Source: an uncultured Owenweeksia sp. (GTDB taxonomy: Bacteria > Bacteroidota > Bacteroidia > Flavobacteriales > Schleiferiaceae). Taken from it: 64,000 nt of DNA. Below the pieces are notes generated by a model, which was given only the letters and a program-made list of their open reading frames with translations, was not told the DNA's origin and searched no databases. The position numbers and the translations under genes were made by a program. The stretch's first letter is position 1, and each line of letters opens with the position of its first letter. This document shows positions 25,379-33,670 of the stretch, one piece after another. The stretch lies in NCBI GenBank assembly GCA_937146805.1, contig CAKZRR010000037.1:1-64000 (forward strand), written 5' to 3'.

Positions 25379-26257
25379 ATGGAAGTAAAAGATTGCCCCG
25401 TTTGCGGGGCAAAGTCATTTAAGGAAGTGTTTAAAGCGCCTTTTTTTAGAGGTGATGGAGAGTTGTTTGCTATTAAGGAGTGCACTAGCTGTGCTTTTTG
25501 GGTAACAAGCCCTAGGCCCAATGATGAGGATTTAGGAGTTTACTACGAAGCGGGAAACTACATTAGCCATACCAGCAAGAAGGAATCTTTAATAGACCAC
25601 CTTTATGTGGCAGTTCGTAATTATTCGTTAAAACGAAAGCTTTCTTTAATAAATAAGGTGAATAAGGGTGTTGGCGATTTATTGGATTACGGTGCAGGAA
25701 CAGGTCATTTTTTAACGGTAGCAAAAAGTGCAGGCTGGAAAACAGAGGGTGTGGAAATATCCGGAGATGCCAGAGCGGTGGCCGAAAAAGAAAATAAACT
25801 TTCGCTAGTTTCTCCTGAGGAATTTAAATGGTCTTCTACTTACGATGTTGTTTCAATGTGGCATGTGTTGGAGCACCTTCCAGGATTGAATGAGCATCTC
25901 GCAAAATTCTCTAAGGCTTTGAATAAAAATGGTGCGCTTGTTGTTGCTGTTCCAAATCATGAGAGTTATGATGCCAAGGTTTATGGAGAAAGCTGGGCGG
26001 CATTGGATGTGCCTTTGCATTTGTACCATTTTAAAAAGAACAATGTTGAGAAATTAGCATTAAAGCATGGCTTGGTGATGGAGGCAGTGCATAATATGCC
26101 ATTTGATAGTTTTTACGTGAGCATGCTTAGCGAGAAAGTAGCAACGGGTAAAGGAAACATAATAAGAGCGTTTTTTAGAGGTTGGCAAAGTAATCGTAAA
26201 GGAAGAAAGGCGAAAAACATGAGTAGCCTAATATATATATTGCGAAAATCGAATTAG
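25379..26257 (+). CDS. SAM-dependent methyltransferase with N-terminal zinc ribbon
   Basis: The 292-residue protein opens with a four-cysteine knuckle (CPVCG at about 6-10 and CTSCAFW at about 37-43). A class I methyltransferase domain follows: DLLDYGAGTGHFLTVAKSAG (motif I), VEISGDARAVAEKE, DVVSMWHVLEHLPG and GALVVAVPNHESYDAKVYGE. The layout is that of methyltransferases acting on sugars or small molecules (UbiG/CheR-like fold), and in Bacteroidota it commonly follows mnmG. Substrate unknown. The parS site lies just before its ATG. Confidence 0.8.
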   Translation: MEVKDCPVCGAKSFKEVFKAPFFRGDGELFAIKECTSCAFWVTSPRPNDEDLGVYYEAGNYISHTSKKESLIDHLYVAVRNYSLKRKLSLINKVNKGVGDLLDYGAGTGHFLTVAKSAGWKTEGVEISGDARAVAEKENKLSLVSPEEFKWSSTYDVVSMWHVLEHLPGLNEHLAKFSKALNKNGALVVAVPNHESYDAKVYGESWAALDVPLHLYHFKKNNVEKLALKHGLVMEAVHNMPFDSFYVSMLSEKVATGKGNIIRAFFRGWQSNRKGRKAKNMSSLIYILRKSN

Positions 26258-26278
26258 AAGGGCTCTAAAGCCAAAACA

Positions 26279-26310
26279 CCCTTCGCTGGTACAAGGGGTT
26301 AGTTTTTTTT
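26279..26310 (+). terminator. Possible weak terminator after the methyltransferase
   Basis: CCCTT (26279-26283) and AAGGG (26293-26297) form a short stem, followed after five bases by eight T (26303-26310). The stem is short, so support is modest. Confidence 0.4.
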
Positions 26311-26362
26311 AGATAAGGCATTGAACACAGCGACTCCTTTTTCGAGCATAACTATTTGGAAA

Positions 26363-27499
26363 TCAAAAGGTAATGCGCAAAAGATTGGCTAATTTAAAGC
26401 TGACATCTGAATAGATTATTTTTGGGTTGCCATTACGCTCTATTTCATACGAAGCTTCGCTAAGTAATTCAAGAATTTTTGGGATGTTGGCCAAGTGCGT
26501 ATATTTTGAGAAATCTTTTAGAGAAAAGGAGGCTCGATTAAATAAGGCACTGTTTCCATCCGTGAGGCCCAAATTTGCTTGAAGGGCATCTCTGAAACTA
26601 TTCAAAGCAAAAAGTAAAAAGTCTTTAGAAGAGTCTCGATCCATTTTGGACGATTCGTCCACCCATTTAAATATTGATTTTACGTCCGCTTTAAAGCAAT
26701 AACGAACCCAGTCTCTAAAATGGAGGCTGTAATTCTGATATTTTTGCGAGTCTCCGCCCAAGGCAATGGCTTGAGCTAAGTTACCCTTACTTAAAGTGGC
26801 AATTACTTGAGCTGCAGATTCCTGAACGGATAATTCAGAGACTAAGTGGGCTGTAATTTCGGTTGGGCTGTAGGATGGAATTAATGTTTTTTGACAGCGA
26901 CTTGTGATGGTTTGCAAGACCGCTTCAGTGTTTTCGCTCACTAAAATAAAAAAGGTTTTGGCGGGCGGCTCTTCAATTAGTTTTAGGAGTTTGTTTGCTG
27001 CGGTACCATTTAGTTTTTCGGGTAACCACATAATCAATATTTTCTCAAAACCAGAGTAAGACTTAAGCAACAGCTTTTTTACAATATTGTCACTCTCAAA
27101 TTTGCTTATGCTTGCGAGTTTTTTTTCGGCACCCATTTGCGTGGACCATTGCATGGGATCAAAATATATATTTGAACTCATGAGCTCTTTCCACTCGTCT
27201 AAATAATCCGCACTTACGGGCTCTTTTGGTTTAGATTCTTGCTTTACAATGGGATAAACAAAGTGAAGATCGGGGTAGCTAAAGTTTTGAATTTGCTTGC
27301 AACTAAAGCACGATCCACAACTATCATCCTCTTGCTTATTTTGACATAAAATATATTGCGCGTAAGCGATTGCCAAAGCTAAAGCCCCACTACCTGTTTG
27401 GCTATGAAACAATTGTGCATGACTAACTCGACCCGTTTTAACGGTGTTTATAAGGTTTTTTTTAACGGATTGTTTTCCAATAATGGCGGCAAACTTCAT
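26363..27499 (-). CDS. holB: DNA polymerase III subunit delta'
   Basis: A 378-residue clamp-loader subunit of the AAA+ family. RVSHAQLFHSQTGSGALALAIAYAQYILC contains a degenerate P-loop without the GK[ST], as expected for delta', which does not bind ATP. A zinc-type cluster (CGSCFSC) precedes YPDLHFVYP. ANKLLKLIEEPPAKTFFILVSENTEAVLQTITSRCQ includes the SRC arginine finger. The longer C-terminal part is normal for Bacteroidota. It diverges from pgk with a 53-nt gap. Confidence 0.92.
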   Translation of the reverse strand: MKFAAIIGKQSVKKNLINTVKTGRVSHAQLFHSQTGSGALALAIAYAQYILCQNKQEDDSCGSCFSCKQIQNFSYPDLHFVYPIVKQESKPKEPVSADYLDEWKELMSSNIYFDPMQWSTQMGAEKKLASISKFESDNIVKKLLLKSYSGFEKILIMWLPEKLNGTAANKLLKLIEEPPAKTFFILVSENTEAVLQTITSRCQKTLIPSYSPTEITAHLVSELSVQESAAQVIATLSKGNLAQAIALGGDSQKYQNYSLHFRDWVRYCFKADVKSIFKWVDESSKMDRDSSKDFLLFALNSFRDALQANLGLTDGNSALFNRASFSLKDFSKYTHLANIPKILELLSEASYEIERNGNPKIIYSDVSFKLANLLRITF

Positions 27500-27524
27500 G
27501 CTTAAATAATTTCAACTTTAACCC

Positions 27525-27532
27525 TACTTTTG
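27525..27532 (+). promoter_or_regulatory. -7 box TACTTTTG upstream of pgk
   Basis: Exact TAnnTTTG match 20 nt before the pgk ATG at 27553. No clear -33 TTG. Confidence 0.55.
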
Positions 27533-27552
27533 GCAGCTCAAAATTAGACAAA

Positions 27553-28743
27553 ATGAAAACGGTTAGTGATATATCTTTTGAAGGAAAAAGGGTTTTAGTT
27601 AGAGTTGACTTTAATGTACCCTTAAGCGAAGAACTTCAAATAACAGACGATACGCGTATTAAGGCTACCATACCTACTTTAAAGGCTATTATGGCAAACG
27701 GAGGGCGACCCGTGGTTATGTCTCATTTAGGAAGACCAAAAGGGGTAGTTAACCCTAAGTTTAGTTTAAAGCATGTGCAGCAAAGGTTAGCACAACTAAT
27801 GGATTGCGAAGTGCTTTTGGCAAACGATTGCATCGGAAGCGTTGTGGAACAGTTAAGTAAAGAATTAGCAAATAATCAAATGCTTCTTTTAGAAAACGTC
27901 CGTTTTTATAATGAGGAAACGGATGGCGATAGCGAGTTTGCCAAGAAACTAGCCTTAAACGGAGATTATTATGTTAACGATGCTTTTGGAACAGCCCATC
28001 GAGCGCATGCTAGTACAGCTGTAATTGCACAATTTTTTGGTGATAGCAAGTGCTTTGGAAAAGTGATGGCGGCCGAAATAGTGAATGTAGAAAAGGTGCT
28101 AAAAAGTAAGGATAGACCAGTAACGGCCATTGTTGGAGGCGCAAAGGTGTCGTCTAAGTTGGCTGTGCTCGAAAATTTATTAGATCGATTGGATCACTTG
28201 GTGATTGCGGGCGGTATGGCTTTTACCTTTATTAAAGCAAAAGGCGGTAAAGTGGGTAACAGCTTGGTAGAAGATGATTACTTGGCAACGGCCTTGGATA
28301 TTTTGCAGAAAGCAGAAGAAAAGGGCGTTACTATTCACCTACCTGTGGATTCACTTAACGCAGGCAGCTTTAGCAACGAAGCGCAAACAATGGTTTCGGC
28401 TACTAATAGCATACCTGATGGTTGGATGGGGCTAGATGCAGGACCTAAAACTATTGAGGAACTTAAGCCAGTTTTGTTAGAGTCTAAAACCATTTTATGG
28501 AATGGACCAATGGGTGTTTTTGAGTTTTCTACTTTTGAAAATGGCACAAAAAGCGTAGCAGAAATCATTGCACAATCTACCGAAAAAGGCTGCTTTAGCA
28601 TAGTAGGAGGCGGAGATTCGGTAGCTGCTGTAAAACAATTTGGTATGGCGGAAAGGGTAAGCTACGTTTCTACTGGTGGCGGTGCTATGTTAGAGTACTT
28701 AGAAGGAAAGACATTACCTGGTATTGAGGCAATTTTAAATTAA
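27553..28743 (+). CDS. pgk: Phosphoglycerate kinase
   Basis: A 396-residue glycolytic enzyme transferring phosphate from 1,3-bisphosphoglycerate to ADP. GKRVLVRVDFNVPL, VVMSHLGRPKG, LLLENVRFYNEE, NDAFGTAHRAHAST and the C-domain ILWNGPMGVFE and FSIVGGGDSVAAVKQFG are all present. Length is normal. It is a single gene whose 3' end overlaps the convergent cvpA gene by 9 nt. Confidence 0.97.
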   Translation: MKTVSDISFEGKRVLVRVDFNVPLSEELQITDDTRIKATIPTLKAIMANGGRPVVMSHLGRPKGVVNPKFSLKHVQQRLAQLMDCEVLLANDCIGSVVEQLSKELANNQMLLLENVRFYNEETDGDSEFAKKLALNGDYYVNDAFGTAHRAHASTAVIAQFFGDSKCFGKVMAAEIVNVEKVLKSKDRPVTAIVGGAKVSSKLAVLENLLDRLDHLVIAGGMAFTFIKAKGGKVGNSLVEDDYLATALDILQKAEEKGVTIHLPVDSLNAGSFSNEAQTMVSATNSIPDGWMGLDAGPKTIEELKPVLLESKTILWNGPMGVFEFSTFENGTKSVAEIIAQSTEKGCFSIVGGGDSVAAVKQFGMAERVSYVSTGGGAMLEYLEGKTLPGIEAILN

Positions 28744-29247
28744 AGGCAAAGTTGGAAGTACGGGTGCCGAGCTAGTTTTCCAAAGATTACCGATAGTCTC
28801 TGCATATTCAATGAAAAAGGCGAGCAACAAACTGTCCTGTCCTTTAGCACTTTGAGCAAACGAAGAGCCGATGGCAGGGTAGATTAAGTATAAAATTACC
28901 AGTAGGATTAATAACATTTTACAGAAACCAAAAAGGCCACCAAGCAATCTATTTACAAAGCCCAAAGCCATAAATTGTAAGGTTCGGGTAAGCATTTTGC
29001 CTAAGGCATAAAAGGCAAGGGCTACAGCACCAAAAATTAAGAGATAGCTAAAAAGGTGTACCCAAAACTCATCCAGGCCAAAGGTCTCGTGGAGTATAGT
29101 AGAAAGTTGATTGGCGTATTTGGCTGCGGCCAGATAACCTACAACGGTAGCAAGGAGCCCGCTAAGTTGATAAATCAGCCCTTTAATCATTCCACGAACA
29201 AGACCATAAGCAAGCGGGGCAAGTAAAATAAAGTCAATAATATTCAA
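28735..29247 (-). CDS. CvpA family membrane protein
   Basis: A 170-residue inner-membrane protein with four transmembrane helices: FILLAPLAYGLVRGMIKGLIYQLSG, FWVHLFSYLLIFGAVALAFYALGK, FMALGFVNRLLGGLFGFCKMLLILLVIL and the N-terminal block. The pattern MNIIDFILLAPLAYGLVRGMIKGL and LGFVNRLLGGLFG is that of CvpA, named for colicin V production and linked to envelope integrity. It diverges from the small gene at 29290. Confidence 0.85.
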   Translation of the reverse strand: MNIIDFILLAPLAYGLVRGMIKGLIYQLSGLLATVVGYLAAAKYANQLSTILHETFGLDEFWVHLFSYLLIFGAVALAFYALGKMLTRTLQFMALGFVNRLLGGLFGFCKMLLILLVILYLIYPAIGSSFAQSAKGQDSLLLAFFIEYAETIGNLWKTSSAPVLPTLPLI

Positions 29248-29289
29248 AAGGAAGGAAGCTTAAAAGAGCCTAAAGATATTCTTAAAAAT

Positions 29290-29628
29290 ATGAACAGAGA
29301 AGAGCTTAAAAAAGAATGGGATGAATTAGTACTATCGGCCAGCAAAAGGTTTGCTGATGGCGAGGAGATGGATTTAGACGGCATTCTGTTTTTGATAGGG
29401 GTACAAGAATTAGGAATGTCTTTGCGAAAATTCAAAAAAGACGAAAAATTAAACCTTATGCATATCGCTATATGCACGGTTTTAGAACCTTACGGATACT
29501 ATAAATTTATGGGACGAGACCAAGATGGCTGGCCGCATTTTGAGGTAATTGAAAAGTTGCCCGCCCTTAAACCGGGGGAGCAAAGTGTTTTGATGAAGGA
29601 AGCTGTTGTAAAGTACTTTAAAGCTTAG
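29290..29628 (+). CDS. Conserved hypothetical protein
   Basis: A 112-residue soluble protein without signal peptide or membrane segment. It is acidic-helical at the N-terminus (NREELKKEWDELVLSASKRF), has a middle helix ILFLIGVQELGMSLRKFKKDEKLNLMHIAICTVLEPYGYY, and a basic end. I recognise the general look of a Bacteroidota-conserved protein but no named domain. Its start lies 42 nt from the divergent cvpA start and its end overlaps the next convergent gene by 4 nt. Confidence 0.7.
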   Translation: MNREELKKEWDELVLSASKRFADGEEMDLDGILFLIGVQELGMSLRKFKKDEKLNLMHIAICTVLEPYGYYKFMGRDQDGWPHFEVIEKLPALKPGEQSVLMKEAVVKYFKA

Positions 29629-30023
29629 GGGGTGTAAAAGCAACCTCCAGCAACTGGATCAAAAGGTTCAATGTAAACCGTTTTATATACTCTTTTGTTG
29701 GGTCTTAAATAAACCTCGGCACAACCAATTTGCGTAGGAGGTGTAAGCCCGCGAGTGGCCCTTGCTGTAAATACGGCTTGCAAATCGTTTTTAAACTCCA
29801 CTTTTCCGTTATCGTCCGTAAAGCCAATAAAGTGCTCTTTTAGTTTTCCCGTATTATCAGGTGCTAAAATTTGTACCCGTATGTTGGTAACCAATACGCT
29901 GTCTGATAATGTTTTTACACTTATCGTGAAAGGGTATTCCGGGTCTAAATTATCGTTCTTTTCTTTACAGGAAAAAGAAACGGATAAGATACCGATAATT
30001 AGAAGTGTGCCTAAATATTTCAT
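29625..30023 (-). CDS. Ig-like/carboxypeptidase-regulatory-like lipoprotein
   Basis: The 132-residue product has a lipoprotein signal (MKYLGTLLIIGILSVSFSC) and a single beta-sandwich domain: ISVKTLSDSVLVTNIRVQILAP, GFTDDNGKVEFKNDL, ending in PVAGGCFYTP. It is recognisably paralogous to its upstream neighbour at 30033: same length, same TDDNGKVEF/TNENGEVSF core, same Gly-Cys near the end. The two are 9 nt apart and probably co-transcribed. A cell-surface structural or adhesive role is possible; nothing catalytic is visible. Confidence 0.7.
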   Translation of the reverse strand: MKYLGTLLIIGILSVSFSCKEKNDNLDPEYPFTISVKTLSDSVLVTNIRVQILAPDNTGKLKEHFIGFTDDNGKVEFKNDLQAVFTARATRGLTPPTQIGCAEVYLRPNKRVYKTVYIEPFDPVAGGCFYTP

Positions 30024-30032
30024 AAAATAAGA

Positions 30033-30404
30033 TTAATTATCGCAGCCGTTATAAGGGCTAGCCCAAGGTTCTAAATTTACTACCAAAGTGTTATTGCCTT
30101 CTTCAATTCTTGAAAAAGAACAAGTTTTATAAGAGCCCTTAGTTGCAATTACGTCCACCACAATTTCATTGCTAAATGTAAACGAAACTTCGCCATTTTC
30201 ATTGGTTGTGTAGTACAAATCGTCAAACCGGTTGGAGACAGGCGCGTACACTCTAATGGTGGCATTAGAAACACGGGTTTCGTTATTTACCGTAACAATT
30301 ACGTTTAAAACGTAATCATCATTGTTTTTTTCGCAACTAGCGAGGCTAAATAGCCCAGCCGCAAGCAGCACAAAAAACGGTAGAGTTGATAGAAGTCTTT
30401 TCAT
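30033..30404 (-). CDS. Ig-like lipoprotein, paralogue of the downstream gene
   Basis: A 123-residue product starting at the ATG at 30404: lipoprotein signal MKRLLSTLPFFVLLAAGLFSLASC, then a beta-sandwich (YVLNVIVTVNNETRVSNATIRVYAP; TNENGEVSFTFSNEIVVDV; ending SPYNGCDN). A longer open frame runs upstream to 30986 but it lies antisense to pheS and has no coding character, so I reject it. A -7 box TATATTTG at 30444-30437 fits the chosen start. Confidence 0.72.
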   Translation of the reverse strand: MKRLLSTLPFFVLLAAGLFSLASCEKNNDDYVLNVIVTVNNETRVSNATIRVYAPVSNRFDDLYYTTNENGEVSFTFSNEIVVDVIATKGSYKTCSFSRIEEGNNTLVVNLEPWASPYNGCDN

Positions 30405-30436
30405 GAGAGTGCTTAATATTTCACATCTTTGCCGCG

Positions 30437-30444
30437 CAAATATA
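30437..30444 (-). promoter_or_regulatory. -7 box TATATTTG for the lipoprotein pair
   Basis: Exact TAnnTTTG match on the minus strand, with the transcription start expected near 30430, 26 nt before the ATG at 30404. Confidence 0.5.
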
Positions 30445-30480
30445 AAAATTAACGAATAGCCTGCATTTTTAGCGTACTTT

Positions 30481-31506
30481 ATGGAATCTAAAATTAAGAA
30501 ACTACTGGAAGATGTTGAAAGCTTTAATGAGTTAACTGCCGAAAAGGTGGAAGATTTTAGGATAAAGTATTTAGGAAGAAAGGGTTTATTAACTACGTTA
30601 TTCAATGATTTTAAGGCATTACCCTCTGATGAAAAACGCAAGTGGGGAAAACCAATAAATGAGTTAAAGGCAAAAGCAACCAATAAGGTAGCCTCCCTAA
30701 AAGAAAAGCTAAACAGCTCTTCTGATAGTGAAAAAAGTGACCAAAAGGACTGGACTCGCGAGGGCTTGGGCGTTAAATTAGGCTCAAGGCACCCTGTAAA
30801 TCTCGTGAAAAACGAGATTGTAAATATTTTTGAACGCATTGGCTTTAATGTAAGTGAAGGGCCAGAAGTGGAAGACGACTGGCACAACTTTACGGCTCTT
30901 AATTTTCCGGAAGAGCACCCTGCTAGAGATATGCAGGACACGTTTTTTGTGGAACGAAACCCAGATTGGGCGCTAAGAACACACACCAGTAGCGTGCAAG
31001 TACGTATGATGGAAAGTGAAAAACCACCAATTAGGACTATATCACCAGGAAGAGTGTTTAGAAATGAGGCTATTTCAGCTCGTTCTCATTGTATTTTTCA
31101 CCAAATAGAAGGCTTGTATATAGATGAGAATGTAAGTTTTGCGGACTTGAAGCAAACCTTGCTGTATTTTGCTCAGGAGTTTTTTGGTAAGGATACAAAA
31201 ATCAGATTGCGTCCTTCTTATTTTCCATTTACCGAGCCTAGCGCAGAGGTGGATGTTTATTGGGGATTAAAAAATGAAGTAGATTACCGAATGACAAAAG
31301 GCACTGGCTGGCTAGAGGTAATGGGCTGCGGAATGGTAGACCCCAGTGTGTTGGATAATTGTGGTATTGATTCTAAAAAATACAGTGGATATGCTTTTGG
31401 AATGGGCGTAGAGCGAATTGCCATGCAGCGTTTCCAAATTAGCGATATTAGACTGTTATTTGAAAACGATCAGAAGTTTTTAGAGCAGTTTTCTTCAGCT
31501 CTTTAA
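30481..31506 (+). CDS. pheS: Phenylalanyl-tRNA synthetase alpha subunit
   Basis: A 341-residue class II synthetase subunit. The N-terminal coiled coil (1-90) is followed by the catalytic core: HPVNLVKNEIVNIFERIGFNVSEGPEVEDDWHNFTALN, HPARDMQDTFFV, LRTHTSSVQVRMME, HQIEGLYIDENVSFADLKQTL, and the final motif AFGMGVERIAMQRFQISDIRLLFEND. The beta subunit pheT is not adjacent, which is usual for Bacteroidota. Its end overlaps the convergent dehydratase gene by 12 nt. Confidence 0.96.
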   Translation: MESKIKKLLEDVESFNELTAEKVEDFRIKYLGRKGLLTTLFNDFKALPSDEKRKWGKPINELKAKATNKVASLKEKLNSSSDSEKSDQKDWTREGLGVKLGSRHPVNLVKNEIVNIFERIGFNVSEGPEVEDDWHNFTALNFPEEHPARDMQDTFFVERNPDWALRTHTSSVQVRMMESEKPPIRTISPGRVFRNEAISARSHCIFHQIEGLYIDENVSFADLKQTLLYFAQEFFGKDTKIRLRPSYFPFTEPSAEVDVYWGLKNEVDYRMTKGTGWLEVMGCGMVDPSVLDNCGIDSKKYSGYAFGMGVERIAMQRFQISDIRLLFENDQKFLEQFSSAL

Positions 31507-31740
31507 TTGGTCAATTTCACGAGCTAAATCTCGATCTTTTTGGGTTACAACATCTCCGGCATCATGCGTACTTAGGCTAAGTGTAACTTGGTTGTACACA
31601 TTATAAATTTCGGGATGATGCTGATGTTTTTCAGCTAAATCGGCCACACGATTTAAAAAGACAAAGGCCTCTATAAAGTTGGCAAAGCGGTAGTGCTTTA
31701 CCAACTTGTTGTTTTCTTCTGCCCAGCTCATATTAGTCAA
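31495..31740 (-). CDS. Pterin-4a-carbinolamine dehydratase
   Basis: An 81-residue enzyme that dehydrates 4a-hydroxytetrahydrobiopterin formed by aromatic amino acid hydroxylases. The active-site pattern is AEKHQHHPEIYNVYNQVTLSLSTHDAGDVVTQKD, with the paired His and the later His of the PCD family. Length is short but complete. It overlaps pyk by 8 nt on the same strand and converges on pheS. Small PCD-like proteins can also act as transcription coactivators, which sequence cannot decide. Confidence 0.9.
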   Translation of the reverse strand: MTNMSWAEENNKLVKHYRFANFIEAFVFLNRVADLAEKHQHHPEIYNVYNQVTLSLSTHDAGDVVTQKDRDLAREIDQLKS

Positions 31741-33157
31741 TTTGGCTAATCTTAAGCATATTGGTAGTGCCTGATTCTTCTATAGGCATGCTCGCTACTT
31801 TTACAATTAAATCGCCAGAGCTGGCTAAACCGTTGTTAACGGCAATTTGCTTGATTTCTTTAAAGGTATTGTCAGTACTCTCCATATTATCATAATAAAA
31901 GCCCCTAACGCCCCATATAAGGCTTAGCATATTAAGTATAGAGCGATTGGCGGTAAGCACCACAATGTTGGTTTTGGGCCTATGTGATGAAATTTTGAAA
32001 CCTGTATAACCGCTAAAAGTCATTGTAAGAATAGCGGAGGCGCCTACTTGGTCGGCAATTTTACTGGCATTGTAACAAATGGAATCCGTAATAAAACGTT
32101 TGCCTCTAATAGTAGGGGGGTTTTCTTTTTTGGTGGCAACCTGCCCGCTGGCTTCAACATGTTGAATAATTTTAGACATAGCCTCAATAACATCTACGGG
32201 GAATTTACCCACGGAGGTTTCGCCACTTAGCATTACCGCATCGGCACCGTCTAACACGCTGTTAGCCACATCACTTACCTCCGCTCTGGTTGGGGTCATG
32301 CTGTCAATCATGCTTTCCATCATTTGGGTAGCAATAACCACGGGGCGACCCATTTCGTGACATTTGTTTACAATCATTTTTTGAATAAGAGGAACACTTT
32401 GCATCGGAACTTCCACTCCCAAATCTCCTCTAGCTACCATTATGGCATCGGTTTCTTCAATAATCTGCTGAATTTCAACAACCGCTTCGGGTTTTTCTAT
32501 TTTAGAAATTACCTTACAAGGCGCCTTTCTTGAAGCAATAATTTGCTTAAGCTGACGAACGTCTTTTACCGAGCGAACAAATGACAAACCAATCCATTCC
32601 ACCTCATGTTTTAAGGCAACCTCTAAGTCCGCTAGATCTTTTTCGGTAAGGCAGGGTAATGATATTTTGGTGTTGGGAAGGTTTACTCCTTTTTTAGATT
32701 TAAGAGGACCACCGTGAATTACCTGGGCTTTTACGAGGTCGGTTCCGTTGGACTCGGTTACCTCCAGCAAAAGTTTACCATCATCAATCAAAATGCGTTC
32801 ACCCACTGTTACATCTGCTGCAAAACGAGAGTAGGTCATAAACACTTTTTTAGAAGTGCCTATTTCATCTACATTCGAAAACGAAAGAACATCTCCTTTC
32901 TCTAAAACAGCACCTTCTTCTACAACACCTACTCTAAGCTTAGGGCCTTGTAAATCGGCTAAAATGGCAATATTAAAACCATGTTCTTTATTAATATCTC
33001 GTATTTTGGTTATTAGTTCTTCGGCATTTTCGTGGCTACTGTGCGAAAAATTTATTCGAAAAACATTTACCCCTGCCGCAATCAGCTTAAGCAACATTTC
33101 GGTTGAAGATGTGGCGGGGCCAAGTGTGGCAATTATTTTGGTTTTATTGAAATGCAT
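31733..33157 (-). CDS. pyk: Pyruvate kinase
   Basis: A 474-residue glycolytic enzyme making pyruvate and ATP from PEP. KIIATLGPATSS, FRINFSHSSHENAEELI, LADLQGPKLRVG, KVISKIEKPEAVVEIQQIIEETDAIMVARGDLGVEVP, ATQMMESMIDSMTPTRAEVSDVANSVLDGADAVMLSGETSVGKFPV all match. The C-terminal regulatory domain is present to about residue 474. It is preceded on the same strand by the small gene at 33160 and rnc, a usual Flavobacteriia order. Confidence 0.97.
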   Translation of the reverse strand: MHFNKTKIIATLGPATSSTEMLLKLIAAGVNVFRINFSHSSHENAEELITKIRDINKEHGFNIAILADLQGPKLRVGVVEEGAVLEKGDVLSFSNVDEIGTSKKVFMTYSRFAADVTVGERILIDDGKLLLEVTESNGTDLVKAQVIHGGPLKSKKGVNLPNTKISLPCLTEKDLADLEVALKHEVEWIGLSFVRSVKDVRQLKQIIASRKAPCKVISKIEKPEAVVEIQQIIEETDAIMVARGDLGVEVPMQSVPLIQKMIVNKCHEMGRPVVIATQMMESMIDSMTPTRAEVSDVANSVLDGADAVMLSGETSVGKFPVDVIEAMSKIIQHVEASGQVATKKENPPTIRGKRFITDSICYNASKIADQVGASAILTMTFSGYTGFKISSHRPKTNIVVLTANRSILNMLSLIWGVRGFYYDNMESTDNTFKEIKQIAVNNGLASSGDLIVKVASMPIEESGTTNMLKISQID

Positions 33158-33159
33158 AT

Positions 33160-33666
33160 TTAAAGTTCTATAAATAAATTGTCTATAAATTTAGAGTGGC
33201 TAAGGTCTATTTTTTGAAAGGTACGAACATAGCTAGCCCCCTTTAAGCTTTGGTTAATTTTTTTTTCTATTCCCTTGCGAGAAAGGTCATCAAACCATAA
33301 AAAGTAGTCAAAGGCTTTTAAATCATTGACTAAACTTAAGGGTAAAAACTCCTGTGAATACTGGTAGGTTCTCTCTGGTTTGCCTTGGTTATTAAAGCTT
33401 TCGCTGATGTTAACTTCTAGGCTTTTTCGGTTGGCGGTTAAATGCCATTCCATTTTTTCCTGTTCCTGCAAATAAACGTAATCATTAAATGCGTAGGATA
33501 TTTTTTTACGGTAGAGTATTTTTGGGTGTGGGCTAAGTTGTAAGGCAAGGTTAAGCTCTTTGTTTAGCATAAAGCAGAGGCGGTAATCGGGCAACTCGCT
33601 TACAATGCCGTAAACGGTAGCTTCGTTATCGGGCATTACATCATCTAAGGTTAACTTTAAGTTCAT
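33160..33666 (-). CDS. IPExxxVDY-like family protein
   Basis: A 168-residue protein between rnc and pyk, the position of the Bacteroidota IPExxxVDY family. The sequence has the family's look: MNLKLTLDDVMPDNEATVYGIVS, LPDYRLCFMLNKELNLAL, and KAFDYFLWFDDL, although the naming motif itself is not exact here. No catalytic motif or signal peptide is visible. Function unknown. The assignment leans on gene order as much as on sequence. Confidence 0.6.
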   Translation of the reverse strand: MNLKLTLDDVMPDNEATVYGIVSELPDYRLCFMLNKELNLALQLSPHPKILYRKKISYAFNDYVYLQEQEKMEWHLTANRKSLEVNISESFNNQGKPERTYQYSQEFLPLSLVNDLKAFDYFLWFDDLSRKGIEKKINQSLKGASYVRTFQKIDLSHSKFIDNLFIEL

Positions 33667-33670
33667 ACCA

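Noticed and set aside
30405-30986. N-terminal extension of the lipoprotein frame, antisense to pheS
   Set aside because: The stretch is fully covered by pheS on the other strand, lacks coding character, and the lipoprotein signal begins at the ATG at 30404 with its own -7 box.
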